Shown here piece by piece: positions 53,924-64,000 of a stretch of 64,000 nt of DNA. The notes beneath the pieces were generated by a model. That model did no database searches. It was not told where the DNA came from and was given only the letters and a program-made list of their open reading frames with translations. This DNA comes from Pseudanabaena sp. ABRG5-3 (lineage in GTDB: Bacteria; Cyanobacteriota; Cyanobacteriia; Pseudanabaenales; Pseudanabaenaceae). The position numbers were made by a program, and so were the translations under genes. Location of the stretch: positions 4,028,048 through 4,092,047 of the forward strand of contig NZ_AP017560.1 in NCBI RefSeq assembly GCF_003967015.1, read 5' to 3'. How positions within the stretch are numbered: the stretch's first letter is position 1; the number at the start of each line of letters is the position of its first letter.

Positions 53924-54180
53924 TATAGCAATGTAAGAGATAGCTAGGACAAATCAAAACCCAAATAAATGAAGGGGGAGCATCTCACTTTGGCGTAGTC
54001 CAAATTTTCCTAAGCCTAGAACAAGGGGCTTAAGCCCCTTGTCTTTGCCAAATGTTCCAAAGTGAGATGCTCCCAATGAAGGCGGCACTTCGTGCCGCCT
54101 TCATTTATTTAGAACAAATCACAAACCCAGAAGCGAGTGACGGCACTTCTGGGTTTGTGAAATTGTAAGATTGGCGACAG
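53924..54180. repeat. TATAGC/AGGACA repeat family, copy 3 (interrupted)
   Basis: Head TATAGCAAT at 53924 and AGGACA at 53946 (22 bases apart). Its palindrome, AAATAAATGAAGGCGGCAC-TTC-inverse, is split by the element at 53976-54075 and becomes perfect when that element and one copy of the target repeat are removed. Confidence 0.85.
53976..54075. mobile_element. 100-bp MITE-like element with 8-bp target duplication
   Basis: The ends are perfect 18-bp inverted repeats, GGGAGCATCTCACTTTGG. It is flanked on both sides by AATGAAGG (53968-53975 and 54076-54083). Inside is a palindrome CAAGGGGCTTAAGCCCCTTG. It codes for nothing and must have been moved by a transposase encoded elsewhere. Confidence 0.9.
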
Positions 54181-57100
54181 CTATATGTCTAACAATGCTT
54201 GAATTTTTTGGGACAAAACTTTGAGGCGCACAGGCTTAGCTAGATATTCATTAGCACCTGCCTCTAGACATTTCTCGCGATCGCCTGTCATCGCTAAAGC
54301 CGTCATCGCAATGATCGGAATATTCTCTAAATTTGGATTGTTGCGAATTTGCTTAGTTGCCTCAAGTCCATCTAGTTCAGGCATTTGAATATCCATCAAA
54401 ATCAAATCAGGCTGATGGGTTTGCGATAGGGCGATCGCCTCCAATCCATTTTTAGCGATGAGTACCCGATAGCCATCGGCTTCTAAGTAGTTAGATACAC
54501 TATAGATATTAGCTTCATTGTCCTCCGCCAATAAAACAAGAGGAACTTGATCGATATCATGGGGTGTAGCGGTATTAACTAAGGCAGTTTCAGAGATGGA
54601 TGGCTCTCTTACTATAGGAGGAGTACGGAAATAAGTCACACAGGGTAACTCAATGGCGACACAACTACCTACACCAAGTTCGCTAGTGATCTCGACCTTG
54701 CCTCCATGAAGTTCGACAATTCGCTTGACTAAAACCAGTCCCAATCCTGTGCCTTCATAGCGACGATTTAAAGCGCTATCAATTTGCACAAAGGGTTGAA
54801 ATAGCCTATTGATATTTTCTGGCGAAATGCCGATACCTGTATCCATCACAGCAATTTGGATGAATGTTTGGGGGATACGATCACTAGAATCTGGAACGAG
54901 ATCGATGCGTTGAGCTTTGAGGGTGATGGAACCTCCCTCTGGTGTAAATTTGACCGCATTGTTGAGTAAGTTAATTAAAACTTGTCGAACGCGCCGTTCA
55001 TCAACGAAGAGTTCGGGTAGGTGTAGTGGTAGTTGGATCTCTAACTGGATATTCTTTTTTGCAGCCTGTTGCTTGATAAAAAGCAAACTGGATTGGACAA
55101 GATTTTTGATCGTAACTGGGGCGCAATTCAGTTCGATCTGCCCTGCTTCAATTTTGGCTAAATCCAGAACTTCGTTGATTAACTCAAGTAAATGCAATCC
55201 ACTCCGTTCAATAGTCTGTAAAGCCTTGATTTGACGCTCATTAACCATGCCATAGGTATGTTCCTGTAGCCCTTCTGCCATGCCGAGAATGGCATTGAGA
55301 GGAGTACGCAGTTCATGGCTCATATTGGCAAGAAATTCATCCTTAAGGCGCGTGGCGCGAAGGAGTTCTTCATTGGTTTGCTGCAATGCGGCAGTGCGTT
55401 CCTCCACCTTGGCTTCTAGCTCTTGGTTGAGCTGTTGTTGTTGTTGCTCAGCGCGCTTGCGATCAGTGATATCCCGAATAATAATTAGGACTTCCTGTTG
55501 ATTGAGAGGAGCGATACGCACTTCTTCATGGAGCAGTTGCCCATCAAAATCAAAGCCCTGCTCGTAGATCTGCAAACTATTGCTAGCGATCGCTTTTCTT
55601 GCATAATCAAGACGCTGTTCCGCCATCTCAGGCGACAAAATGCTGTAGACTTCAGGTTGATCAGGTGTGCGACATGGCTCTTTAACCTGCACATTCTTGC
55701 CTCCTGACATCTGAAGATAATGCCCTTGCAAGTCCATTTTGATCAATAGATCAGGCATTGTCTCTACAATGACCCGATTCGTTAATTCACTTTGCTGAAG
55801 GGCGATTTCTGCCTGCTTGCGATCGCTAATGTCACGAACCATAAATAGGACTTCATCTTCACCACTTTTGACGACCCTGACCTCCTCATATTGCAGGCGA
55901 TCGCCGACTTGTAATTGTTGTTCGTAAATTTGTAAGTTACCTGTGTCTAGGGCTTGGTGCAAATAGTAAAGCTGGCGATCGGCAAGATCGGCAGGTAAAA
56001 CGCTAGCCATCGACAAACCTGTAATGTCAATATCCTGTGCAAGCATCGCAAAATCACGGGCTGGCGCAAAAAACTCACGATAAATTCCATCAGCCCCCAC
56101 GCGAAACATGAGATCAGGAATAGCCGATAATACAGCTCGACTTTGGGATTCGCTCTCAGCTAATGCAAGTTCTGCCTTTTGTCGTTCATAGAGAGCGGCT
56201 TTCTGGTCGCTAATGTTTCGTACCAGTGCCACAACCTCATTCTTTCCATAGGGAACAATGCGAACCTCCTCAATTTGGGCTTTACCATCAATAGATAGAT
56301 TCTGCTCATAAATCTGGATAGAATTTGTTTCTAGTGCTAGTTGGATAAATTCCATTCGTTTTTGGGCTGCGCTAGCTGGCAGAGTCTCAGACACGTAGGT
56401 TCCCACAATTTTATCTAAATTCCCAATCACAGGAAAATTGGGACTGGCAACAAATTCAAGGTAAACACCATCCCGATTGATCCGCATAATTAAGTCAGGA
56501 ATGGCATCAATTAGAGCGCGATAATGGGCTTCACTTTTTTGTAAGGCTATCTCTGATTTCTCTAGCTGCAATAATTGATCTTGCAGTTTTTGGTAATTAA
56601 TTGCTTGCTCAAGGGCGATCGCATGACTGATATATCTGGTAAATAATGCCGCGATCATAATTGATAGGAGCAAACTCACGATCACTATTTGAATACGGAG
56701 TACCTTCGCTTGGGATAATGCAAGATCAACCTCTATTTCCTGCTGTTCTAAAACTTCTGTATAGGGAACTAGGCGCTCAGAGAAATTAATAAATTCGGCA
56801 AAATTCTCATTTTCAAATATTTGTTCTAAACGCGATTCAGCTATTACTACAGTGTTGGATGATTTAGCAAGCGATTCTAATTGTCCAATGCGCTTTATTG
56901 TATCTTGCTGAAACTTTCTAACTAATCCCTCATACTCATTTAAGAGAGGATTGAGTCCTACTATTCTTGAACTTTTTCCTGAAGAGTGATAACTTTCCAA
57001 AAGCGTAAGCACTTTTTGAATATGCTCCAATAATTTGCTGCTTTCTTGATGGAATCCCTCTAGACTATTGATTTTTAGTGATGCTTTTTGCGTGGGGCGA

Positions 57101-57288
57101 TTATTTAAAATACTGATTTTGAGTGCATCAATAAACCGCCGTTCTTGTGACGTGGCTTGACTTTTTTGTAGTGCTTCTTGATGATAATAATTTCCCAGCA
57201 AAAAACCACTCGTCGAACCTAAGAAAGTCATACTTAGGGCGATCGCATATCCATAAACTATTTTTTTGCTTATATACATAATGAGCAA
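54181..57288 (-). CDS. Membrane hybrid kinase with three tandem PAS
   Basis: 1035 aa. A transmembrane helix at about 12-30, a helical periplasmic domain of about 165 residues, and a second helix at about 200-220. Three PAS domains follow (about 250-365, 380-490, 500-610). They are unusually alike: each starts AIPDL or TMPDL and carries IYEQ and EEVR, so they are an internal triplication. HisKA (His658 in NMSHELRTPLNA), HATPase (DTGIGIS, GTGLGLVLV) and a receiver (Asp966 in LILMDIQMPELDG) complete it. It is 17 bases downstream of the 1700-aa kinase, so they form an operon. Confidence 0.93.
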   Translation of the reverse strand: MLIMYISKKIVYGYAIALSMTFLGSTSGFLLGNYYHQEALQKSQATSQERRFIDALKISILNNRPTQKASLKINSLEGFHQESSKLLEHIQKVLTLLESYHSSGKSSRIVGLNPLLNEYEGLVRKFQQDTIKRIGQLESLAKSSNTVVIAESRLEQIFENENFAEFINFSERLVPYTEVLEQQEIEVDLALSQAKVLRIQIVIVSLLLSIMIAALFTRYISHAIALEQAINYQKLQDQLLQLEKSEIALQKSEAHYRALIDAIPDLIMRINRDGVYLEFVASPNFPVIGNLDKIVGTYVSETLPASAAQKRMEFIQLALETNSIQIYEQNLSIDGKAQIEEVRIVPYGKNEVVALVRNISDQKAALYERQKAELALAESESQSRAVLSAIPDLMFRVGADGIYREFFAPARDFAMLAQDIDITGLSMASVLPADLADRQLYYLHQALDTGNLQIYEQQLQVGDRLQYEEVRVVKSGEDEVLFMVRDISDRKQAEIALQQSELTNRVIVETMPDLLIKMDLQGHYLQMSGGKNVQVKEPCRTPDQPEVYSILSPEMAEQRLDYARKAIASNSLQIYEQGFDFDGQLLHEEVRIAPLNQQEVLIIIRDITDRKRAEQQQQQLNQELEAKVEERTAALQQTNEELLRATRLKDEFLANMSHELRTPLNAILGMAEGLQEHTYGMVNERQIKALQTIERSGLHLLELINEVLDLAKIEAGQIELNCAPVTIKNLVQSSLLFIKQQAAKKNIQLEIQLPLHLPELFVDERRVRQVLINLLNNAVKFTPEGGSITLKAQRIDLVPDSSDRIPQTFIQIAVMDTGIGISPENINRLFQPFVQIDSALNRRYEGTGLGLVLVKRIVELHGGKVEITSELGVGSCVAIELPCVTYFRTPPIVREPSISETALVNTATPHDIDQVPLVLLAEDNEANIYSVSNYLEADGYRVLIAKNGLEAIALSQTHQPDLILMDIQMPELDGLEATKQIRNNPNLENIPIIAMTALAMTGDREKCLEAGANEYLAKPVRLKVLSQKIQALLDI

Positions 57289-57305
57289 AGCCTATTCATC
57301 TAAGC

Positions 57306-60300
57306 TTACGCTAATAGTTGCTGAATTAATGTGTGCAACTGTTTTAATTTTACTGGTTTTGTAATGTAATCATTGGCTCCTGCTTCTAGACATTTTTCGC
57401 GATCGCCCGACATAGCTAGAGCTGTCAGGGCAATAATCGGAATATTTGCCAAATTAGGATCTCGGCGAATTTGCTTAGTTGCTTCTAACCCATCCATCAC
57501 TGGCATTTGAATATCCATCAAAATTAAGTTGGGATGATGGTTTGTGGTCATAGTGATCGCTTCTAGCCCATCTCTAGCTAACAGTAAATGATAACCCTTA
57601 GCTTCAAGATAATTAGAAATAGTATTGATATTAGCCTCATTATCCTCTACTACTAAAATTAATGGTGCTAATTTAGGTGTTATTTCCACAATACCTAAAT
57701 CAGCTTGAGGATATACTTCGGCTATAGACTCTAATTGGGGTTTATTATAGGGAATGACAAAGTCAAAGCAACTACCCCGATCCACTTCACTAGTTAGCTG
57801 CATCCTACCTCCATGAAGTTCTACGATTCGCTTAGCTAGGGCAAGCCCTAAGCCTGTTCCTGCATATTTACGGTTGAGAGCGCTGTCAACTTGGACAAAG
57901 GGTTGAAACAGTTTAGAAATTTTTTCAGGGGAAATGCCAATACCCGTATCAGTTATGGAAAACTGAACCCAAGCATCTAGCTCAGCACTTACTTGATCTT
58001 CCTGTGTATTTACTTCCAAGGTAACTTTTCCACCTTGGGGAGTAAATTTCACTGCATTATTAAGTAAGTTGATTAACACTTGGCGAATTCGTCGTTCATC
58101 AACTAGGATCTTAGAAGATAGCGGAGGGATTGAAACTTCTATCTGAATCCGTTTTTGGATAGCTTGCTGTCTAATAAAAGCCAAACTGGAATGACAAAGA
58201 TCGCTAATTACAACTGGGGTATATTTCAGTTCAATCTGTCCTACTTCAATTTTAGCGACATCGAGAATATCGTTAATTAATTCCAGCAGATGATTACCAC
58301 TACTTTCAACAGTCTGTAATGCTTGGATCTGCTGGTCATTCATTGAGCCAAATACTTGTTCTTGCAAACTTTCCGTCATTCCCAAAATTGCATTTAGGGG
58401 AGTGCGGAGTTCATGGCTCATCGTGGCTAAAAATTCATCTTTAAGCTGAGTAGCCCGAAGTAGTTCGGCATTAGTTTTCTCTAGTTTCTGCTCATATTCT
58501 TTTTGAACACGCATATCACGCATAATCGTAGAGAAAAACTCCACCTCACCTTGGGGCGATTTATGGGCAATCAGTAACTGAGACACAGGAATTTCTCTGC
58601 CCTCAGTATCTAGCAATGCTGTTTCTCCCATCCAGCTACCTTGGGCGATCGCTGTAGGTACAGCTTGCTGATCTAGTAAATCAACTACCCACTGAGGATG
58701 ATAATCCATTGGCATTTGTTGAGTTAATTGGTCATCACAAAGTTCTCGAAGCTTTTTGAGCGCCGTGTTAATCCAAATGGTTTTACCTGATAAGTCAGCA
58801 ATGAGAATGTAATCTGTTGAGGCTTCTAGCATGACCCGCAAGCGATTTTGCGACTGTTCTAGTTGTTTGCGGTCTGTAATATCCTGAGCCGTACCAATAG
58901 TTTGTTTGACTTTACCCTCAGCATCACGACTAAAGACCGAATCACGGCTATAGAGCCAACACCAATCACCATTAGCATGTCTCATGCGATATTCTGTGTC
59001 AATAATTTCGCCATCCTTAGCTGCTCTGATTTTTTCGTAGTAATTAGGTAAAGCAACTTGCAAATCGTCAGGATGCATTAATTCTAGGGTAAAGTTTACT
59101 CCCATCGCTTGTACTTCTTCGGGAGAATAGCCTAGAATCGAAAAAATTTCGCGATTGGTATAAACATTGCGTTGTTCTTGAATGTCATATAGATAAAGAA
59201 TATTCGGTGAGGCATCGGCAATTTGTTGAATAAAGCGCTGACTTTCCTTGAGAGCTAATTCTGCTTGTTTGCGATCGCGAATATCCACCATCGTTGTCCG
59301 ACCATACAAATAGTTACCATGCTCATCTTTAACGGCAGTTGCATTAATCATGACGGGGAGAATTGTTCCATCCTTGCAAATCATGTCAAGTTCCACATTT
59401 TTGATCGTTCCCTGTTCTAGGAAAACCTGATAATTCTTAAAGAAAGCTTGGCAACTATCTTCCGTCAAGAATTTAATCAGGGGTTGCCCAATCATTTCCT
59501 CGCGTTGATATCCTAACCACTGTAGCTCAGTCTCATTAACACGGACATATCGCCCGTTAGGATCAAGGGAATGGTAACCACAGGGCGCATTATTGTAGAG
59601 ATCTTCTACTTCAGCGGTATATTGCGCTAAGATTTTTTCCGCCTCTTTGCGATCGCTAATATCCATAACGATACAAATAGTTTGGTCTTCTATATCAGGA
59701 AGGAGAGCCGCACCTATTAGCACCGCAACGCGGCTACCATCCTTACGATAATATTCTTTTTCCCAAGGATTGATCACACCATGTTTTTTGAGATACTCCA
59801 TTACCAATAAATCATTAGAGGCATGTTCAACGGGAGTGAGATCGTCCCAATGAATTAGATCTGAGAGTAACTCCTCCCTCGTATAGCCGATCATCTCTAA
59901 GAAACGATCATTTGCTTCGATAATATGCCCCTGAAAATCAGCAAATAACATCCCCACTACGCTAGATTCAAATACGCGACGGAAGCGGAGTTCACTTTCT
60001 CGTAGCTTCATCTCTGCTTGTTTTCGTTTGGTAATATCATAATTGACACCAATCATGCGTAGAGGCTCATTTTGCTCATTGCGCTGAACGATCGCATGGG
60101 CTTTGAGAAAGCGAAGGCTAGCATCGGGTAAGACAACCCGAAATTCAGAATTATATTCTTTTTCACCAGCTAAGGCTTGCCGTGAATCTTCTAAAGCGAT
60201 TGGGATATCTTCAGGATACATACCATTGAGCCATGCCTCTGCACCTGAAAATTCCTCAGGATCAATCCCATATAGTTCGCACATGCGAGCATCCCAAACG

Positions 60301-62381
60301 AGATTATTATGGATGACATCCCATTCCCAAATCCCCATTTGCGCTGATTGAACTGCCAACTCCAAGCGAGCAGATAAATTTTGAAGTTGAATTTCTGTTT
60401 GCTTACGATTGCTAACATCCTGAATTTGAGCTACTAGGTAGAGAGGTTGTTCATGGGAATCTCTGACTATTGAGACACTGACTAAGCCCCAAACAATCTT
60501 TCCTTGCTTAGTGCAATATCGCTTTTCAAAGGACTCATTCTGGATTTCACCTCTAATTAGTTTCTTAGCAAGTTCTACACTTTGAGGCAGATCATCTGGA
60601 TGTGTTATCTCTTGAAATGACAATTGCAGAAGTTCAGCTTCGCTATAGCCCCAAAAATTACAGATTGCCGCATTGACCTTGATAAATCTGCCTTCGGGAC
60701 ATACTAATGACATCCCGATAGCCGTGTTGTTAAAGGCACTACGGAACATCTCTTCACTGACTCGAAGGGATTCCTCTGATTTTTTGCGATCGCTAATATC
60801 CGTCAAAATGCCTTGATATCCAATCACGCTTCCTTCAGGATTGAGAATGGATGTAGTGTTGACTTTTACCCATATATAGGAACCATTTTGATGCAGATGG
60901 CGAAATTCGGCTTTGGTTGATTTCTGACCAGCTTTAGCATTTTGGATATAATCACATAGTGATGGAAGATCATCCGAATGCACCAGCTCAATCATTGATT
61001 TTCCAATCCATTCACTAGGCTCCCAACCAAAGAGATCTTTGAACTGGGGCGATAGATAAGTAAATACGCCATCTTGATCCGCAGACCAAATTAAGTCATT
61101 AGCACCTTCCACTAAGCGACGAAACTTTTCTTCACTTGCTGCCAAATCTTCTTCAATACGTTTACGCACCCTAATATCCCTAAAAATTGCTTGAACTACT
61201 TGCTCATCCTCTAGTTCAATGATTTTAGCTGTGATATCGACAGGGATCAGGCTGCCATCTTTCCGAACTACCAAAGTTTCGAGATTAGTTGCTGATTCAT
61301 TTTGGACAATTTGCGTAAAATGTTCTCTTACGGATTCGAGAGATTCAGGTGGATGAATCAAGGACATATGTAGATTTTTGATTTCCTCTCGGCTGTAGCC
61401 TAAAAGAATCTCAGCCTGTTGATTGGCGGTAATGCCATAACCATGAATATCTGATAAAAAAATTGCATCACTAGCGCCATCCATCAGAGCACGGTAGCGT
61501 TGTTCACTTTTTTGGAGCGCAATTTCAGCCTGTTTGCACGATGTGATATCGGTTAATGTCCCAACATAGCCCACTACATTATTATCACTATCAATTTCCT
61601 GCACAACTTGCACATAAAACCAATTAGTACTGCCGTCTGGTCGTAGATGCCGCCCCTCACTATGCACAATTACACGATCCTTGAGATTAGCTTGAGCATA
61701 GTCTTGTCTCCATTGAGCAAGTAACTCATCACGATCATCAGGATGTAAAGAGTCCATCCATCCATGCCCCAAAGCGGATTCTTTAGGGCGACCAGTCATT
61801 TCACTCCAGCGATCGTTGACATAGGTACAGTGAAATATTTCGTCAAATTTAAAAATAGCAACTGGAGCAGCAGTAGCTAAGATTGAGGACTGGAGATCGC
61901 TTGCCTGTCTAGATGATTCTATCTTTCTAATCTCCCTATCCTCCAAAAAACGTTGGGATAGTACATCGGTGAGTCGTTTTTTGTATAATATCCCTACCAC
62001 GCGATCGCCATCTAACACAGGTAAATGCTGAATATGATGCTGCTGAAATAACAGGATCACAGCTTGCAGATCATCTAATCTCGCCTCTGAGATGGTAATA
62101 ACGGGTTGACTCATGACCGTCCGTACCGATATTTGATCCAAGGGAATAGACTGAAGACTGACGCGAATAATGTCTCGTTCGGTCACAATCCCCAGCAAGT
62201 CATGACTAGCGAGGTAGGGGCAATCTGGCTCACTACGCTGCACCACCAATACACAACTTTCCCCCGTTTCCCCCATCATGGCGATCGCAGATCTCACAGA
62301 CTGATCCGATGTAATCGTCAAAAAATTACGGGCGATCGCAGATTGTAAATCTTGGGGGATTAAGTGACTTACATTGCTCAT
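57306..62381 (-). CDS. Giant hybrid kinase CBS-CBS-9xPAS-HK-REC
   Basis: About 1691 aa from ATG 62381, with AAGGTG 8 bases before it; an in-frame TTG at 62408 would add nine residues. Residue numbers here count from that TTG. A CBS pair (about 20-160: LGIVTERDIIRVSLQ, IQHLPVLDGDRVVGILYKKRL) is followed by about nine PAS domains up to residue 1300, most ended by DI(S/T)DRK. HisKA has TMSHELRTPLNA (His1332), then HATPase (DTGIGIS, GTGLGLALA) and a receiver (Asp1632 in LILMDIQMPVMDG). There is no membrane helix. It probably integrates redox, light or metabolite signals through PAS cofactors and nucleotide charge through CBS. It leads the operon with the 54181-57288 kinase. Confidence 0.94.
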   Translation of the reverse strand: MSNVSHLIPQDLQSAIARNFLTITSDQSVRSAIAMMGETGESCVLVVQRSEPDCPYLASHDLLGIVTERDIIRVSLQSIPLDQISVRTVMSQPVITISEARLDDLQAVILLFQQHHIQHLPVLDGDRVVGILYKKRLTDVLSQRFLEDREIRKIESSRQASDLQSSILATAAPVAIFKFDEIFHCTYVNDRWSEMTGRPKESALGHGWMDSLHPDDRDELLAQWRQDYAQANLKDRVIVHSEGRHLRPDGSTNWFYVQVVQEIDSDNNVVGYVGTLTDITSCKQAEIALQKSEQRYRALMDGASDAIFLSDIHGYGITANQQAEILLGYSREEIKNLHMSLIHPPESLESVREHFTQIVQNESATNLETLVVRKDGSLIPVDITAKIIELEDEQVVQAIFRDIRVRKRIEEDLAASEEKFRRLVEGANDLIWSADQDGVFTYLSPQFKDLFGWEPSEWIGKSMIELVHSDDLPSLCDYIQNAKAGQKSTKAEFRHLHQNGSYIWVKVNTTSILNPEGSVIGYQGILTDISDRKKSEESLRVSEEMFRSAFNNTAIGMSLVCPEGRFIKVNAAICNFWGYSEAELLQLSFQEITHPDDLPQSVELAKKLIRGEIQNESFEKRYCTKQGKIVWGLVSVSIVRDSHEQPLYLVAQIQDVSNRKQTEIQLQNLSARLELAVQSAQMGIWEWDVIHNNLVWDARMCELYGIDPEEFSGAEAWLNGMYPEDIPIALEDSRQALAGEKEYNSEFRVVLPDASLRFLKAHAIVQRNEQNEPLRMIGVNYDITKRKQAEMKLRESELRFRRVFESSVVGMLFADFQGHIIEANDRFLEMIGYTREELLSDLIHWDDLTPVEHASNDLLVMEYLKKHGVINPWEKEYYRKDGSRVAVLIGAALLPDIEDQTICIVMDISDRKEAEKILAQYTAEVEDLYNNAPCGYHSLDPNGRYVRVNETELQWLGYQREEMIGQPLIKFLTEDSCQAFFKNYQVFLEQGTIKNVELDMICKDGTILPVMINATAVKDEHGNYLYGRTTMVDIRDRKQAELALKESQRFIQQIADASPNILYLYDIQEQRNVYTNREIFSILGYSPEEVQAMGVNFTLELMHPDDLQVALPNYYEKIRAAKDGEIIDTEYRMRHANGDWCWLYSRDSVFSRDAEGKVKQTIGTAQDITDRKQLEQSQNRLRVMLEASTDYILIADLSGKTIWINTALKKLRELCDDQLTQQMPMDYHPQWVVDLLDQQAVPTAIAQGSWMGETALLDTEGREIPVSQLLIAHKSPQGEVEFFSTIMRDMRVQKEYEQKLEKTNAELLRATQLKDEFLATMSHELRTPLNAILGMTESLQEQVFGSMNDQQIQALQTVESSGNHLLELINDILDVAKIEVGQIELKYTPVVISDLCHSSLAFIRQQAIQKRIQIEVSIPPLSSKILVDERRIRQVLINLLNNAVKFTPQGGKVTLEVNTQEDQVSAELDAWVQFSITDTGIGISPEKISKLFQPFVQVDSALNRKYAGTGLGLALAKRIVELHGGRMQLTSEVDRGSCFDFVIPYNKPQLESIAEVYPQADLGIVEITPKLAPLILVVEDNEANINTISNYLEAKGYHLLLARDGLEAITMTTNHHPNLILMDIQMPVMDGLEATKQIRRDPNLANIPIIALTALAMSGDREKCLEAGANDYITKPVKLKQLHTLIQQLLA

Positions 62382-62481
62382 AACAGACACCTTGCTCTGA
62401 TCTAACAATACTGGCGATCGCTATATCTATCGCAATTATCTCATTAACTTTAAATTCCAAATATCAAGAAAAGATTACACC

Positions 62482-62569
62482 TATAGCAATACAAATTTTG
62501 CTGAGGACACAAAACCCAAAAGATGAGTGGCAGCGCTTCGCGCTGCCACTCATCTTTTGGGTTTTGTGT
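62482..62569. repeat. TATAGC/AGGACA repeat family, copy 4
   Basis: Head TATAGCAAT at 62482 and AGGACA at 62504 (22 bases apart), then a perfect palindrome ACACAAAACCCAAAAGATG to GGCAGCGC, loop TTC, inverse (62507-62569). Confidence 0.85.
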
Positions 62570-62611
62570 TGTAACAACAAAGCCTTGCTTAGCAAGGCTT
62601 TGTTGTTACAA
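62569..62611. repeat. Perfect palindrome, 20-bp arms, TTA loop
   Basis: TTGTAACAACAAAGCCTTGC, TTA, exact inverse. It starts at the last base of the preceding palindrome. Confidence 0.88.
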
Positions 62612-62650
62612 GGATTGACATTTTGGGTGCTGCGACTTAGTAAAGAACTA

Positions 62651-62689
62651 GATTTTTAGTGGTGCTGCTTTGCCGCGCCACTAAAAATC
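62651..62689 (-). terminator. Hairpin after thiC
   Basis: GATTTTTAGTGG and CCACTAAAAATC enclose a GC-rich loop with some further pairing, six bases after the thiC stop. Confidence 0.6.
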
Positions 62690-62695
62690 GTTTCC

Positions 62696-64000
<1,305 letters not shown>

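Larger units (their letters stand above)
53637..54180. other. Intergenic region with nested mobile repeats
   Basis: No gene is seen. 53637-53920 is AT-rich and should hold the binding-protein promoter. From 53924 a TATAGC/AGGACA family copy runs to about 54180. It is interrupted by a 100-bp MITE-like element (53976-54075), and another hairpin CACAAACCCAGAAG/CTTCTGGGTTTGTG lies at about 54120-54160. Confidence 0.65.

Overview
The window comes from a cyanobacterium, most likely a Pseudanabaena-like filamentous form. It carries photosystem I genes (psaL, psaI), a CyanoP-like PsbP lipoprotein, a nitrate-reductase-associated protein, hemL, a fused ECF ATPase, and very many copies of the cyanobacterial HIP1 octamer GCGATCGC. 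The DNA is AT-leaning. Intergenic regions are packed with long, nearly perfect palindromes.

Region by region. 1-5.3 kb (minus): two tandem VWA proteins (the first cut by the window edge), dnaK and a J-domain protein. 5.7-15.5 kb: tRNA-Thr and scattered housekeeping genes (GH19-type hydrolase, purK, lipA, a YdcF-like membrane protein, an RRM protein, a DivIVA/Cdv3-like coiled coil, hemL, an OmpR-type regulator, a NarM-type protein). 15.3-23.5 kb: an accessory island, nearly all on the minus strand. It holds a divergent XRE/membrane-protein pair, DUF433/DUF5615 and DUF6883/DUF4926 toxin-antitoxin-like pairs, a lone nucleotidyltransferase, TPR genes and a CHAT/NB-ARC protein, with several broken genes and duplicated segments. 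23.5-31.2 kb: mutS2 (no Smr domain), CyanoP, an RsbU-like regulator, a pentapeptide protein, psaL-psaI, nth, lpxA. 31.5-40.2 kb: a hybrid kinase, a TIGR01777 epimerase, tRNA-Tyr, a CPBP protease, clpS, and the ECF T and A components.

40.4-62.4 kb is the most striking part: five giant sensor kinases (1001-1700 aa) all on the minus strand, interrupted only by one orphan periplasmic binding protein. Together they carry about 25 PAS domains, two CBS pairs and three GAF domains. The GAF of the 49401-52406 kinase has both cysteines of a DXCF-type cyanobacteriochrome, spaced 28 residues apart, so it is probably a violet/blue-green photoreceptor kinase. The 44224-49209 kinase has no receiver and sits 11 bases upstream of a hybrid kinase that begins with an Rcp1-like receiver, which suggests a phosphorelay between them. 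The window ends inside thiC.

Between genes there are several families of small non-coding repeats: palindromes with a three-base loop; a family with a constant head (TATAGC followed 22 bases later by AGGACA) at four sites; a two-hairpin element of about 100 bases at two sites; and a 100-bp MITE-like element with 18-bp terminal inverted repeats and an 8-bp target duplication, inserted inside one of the palindromes.
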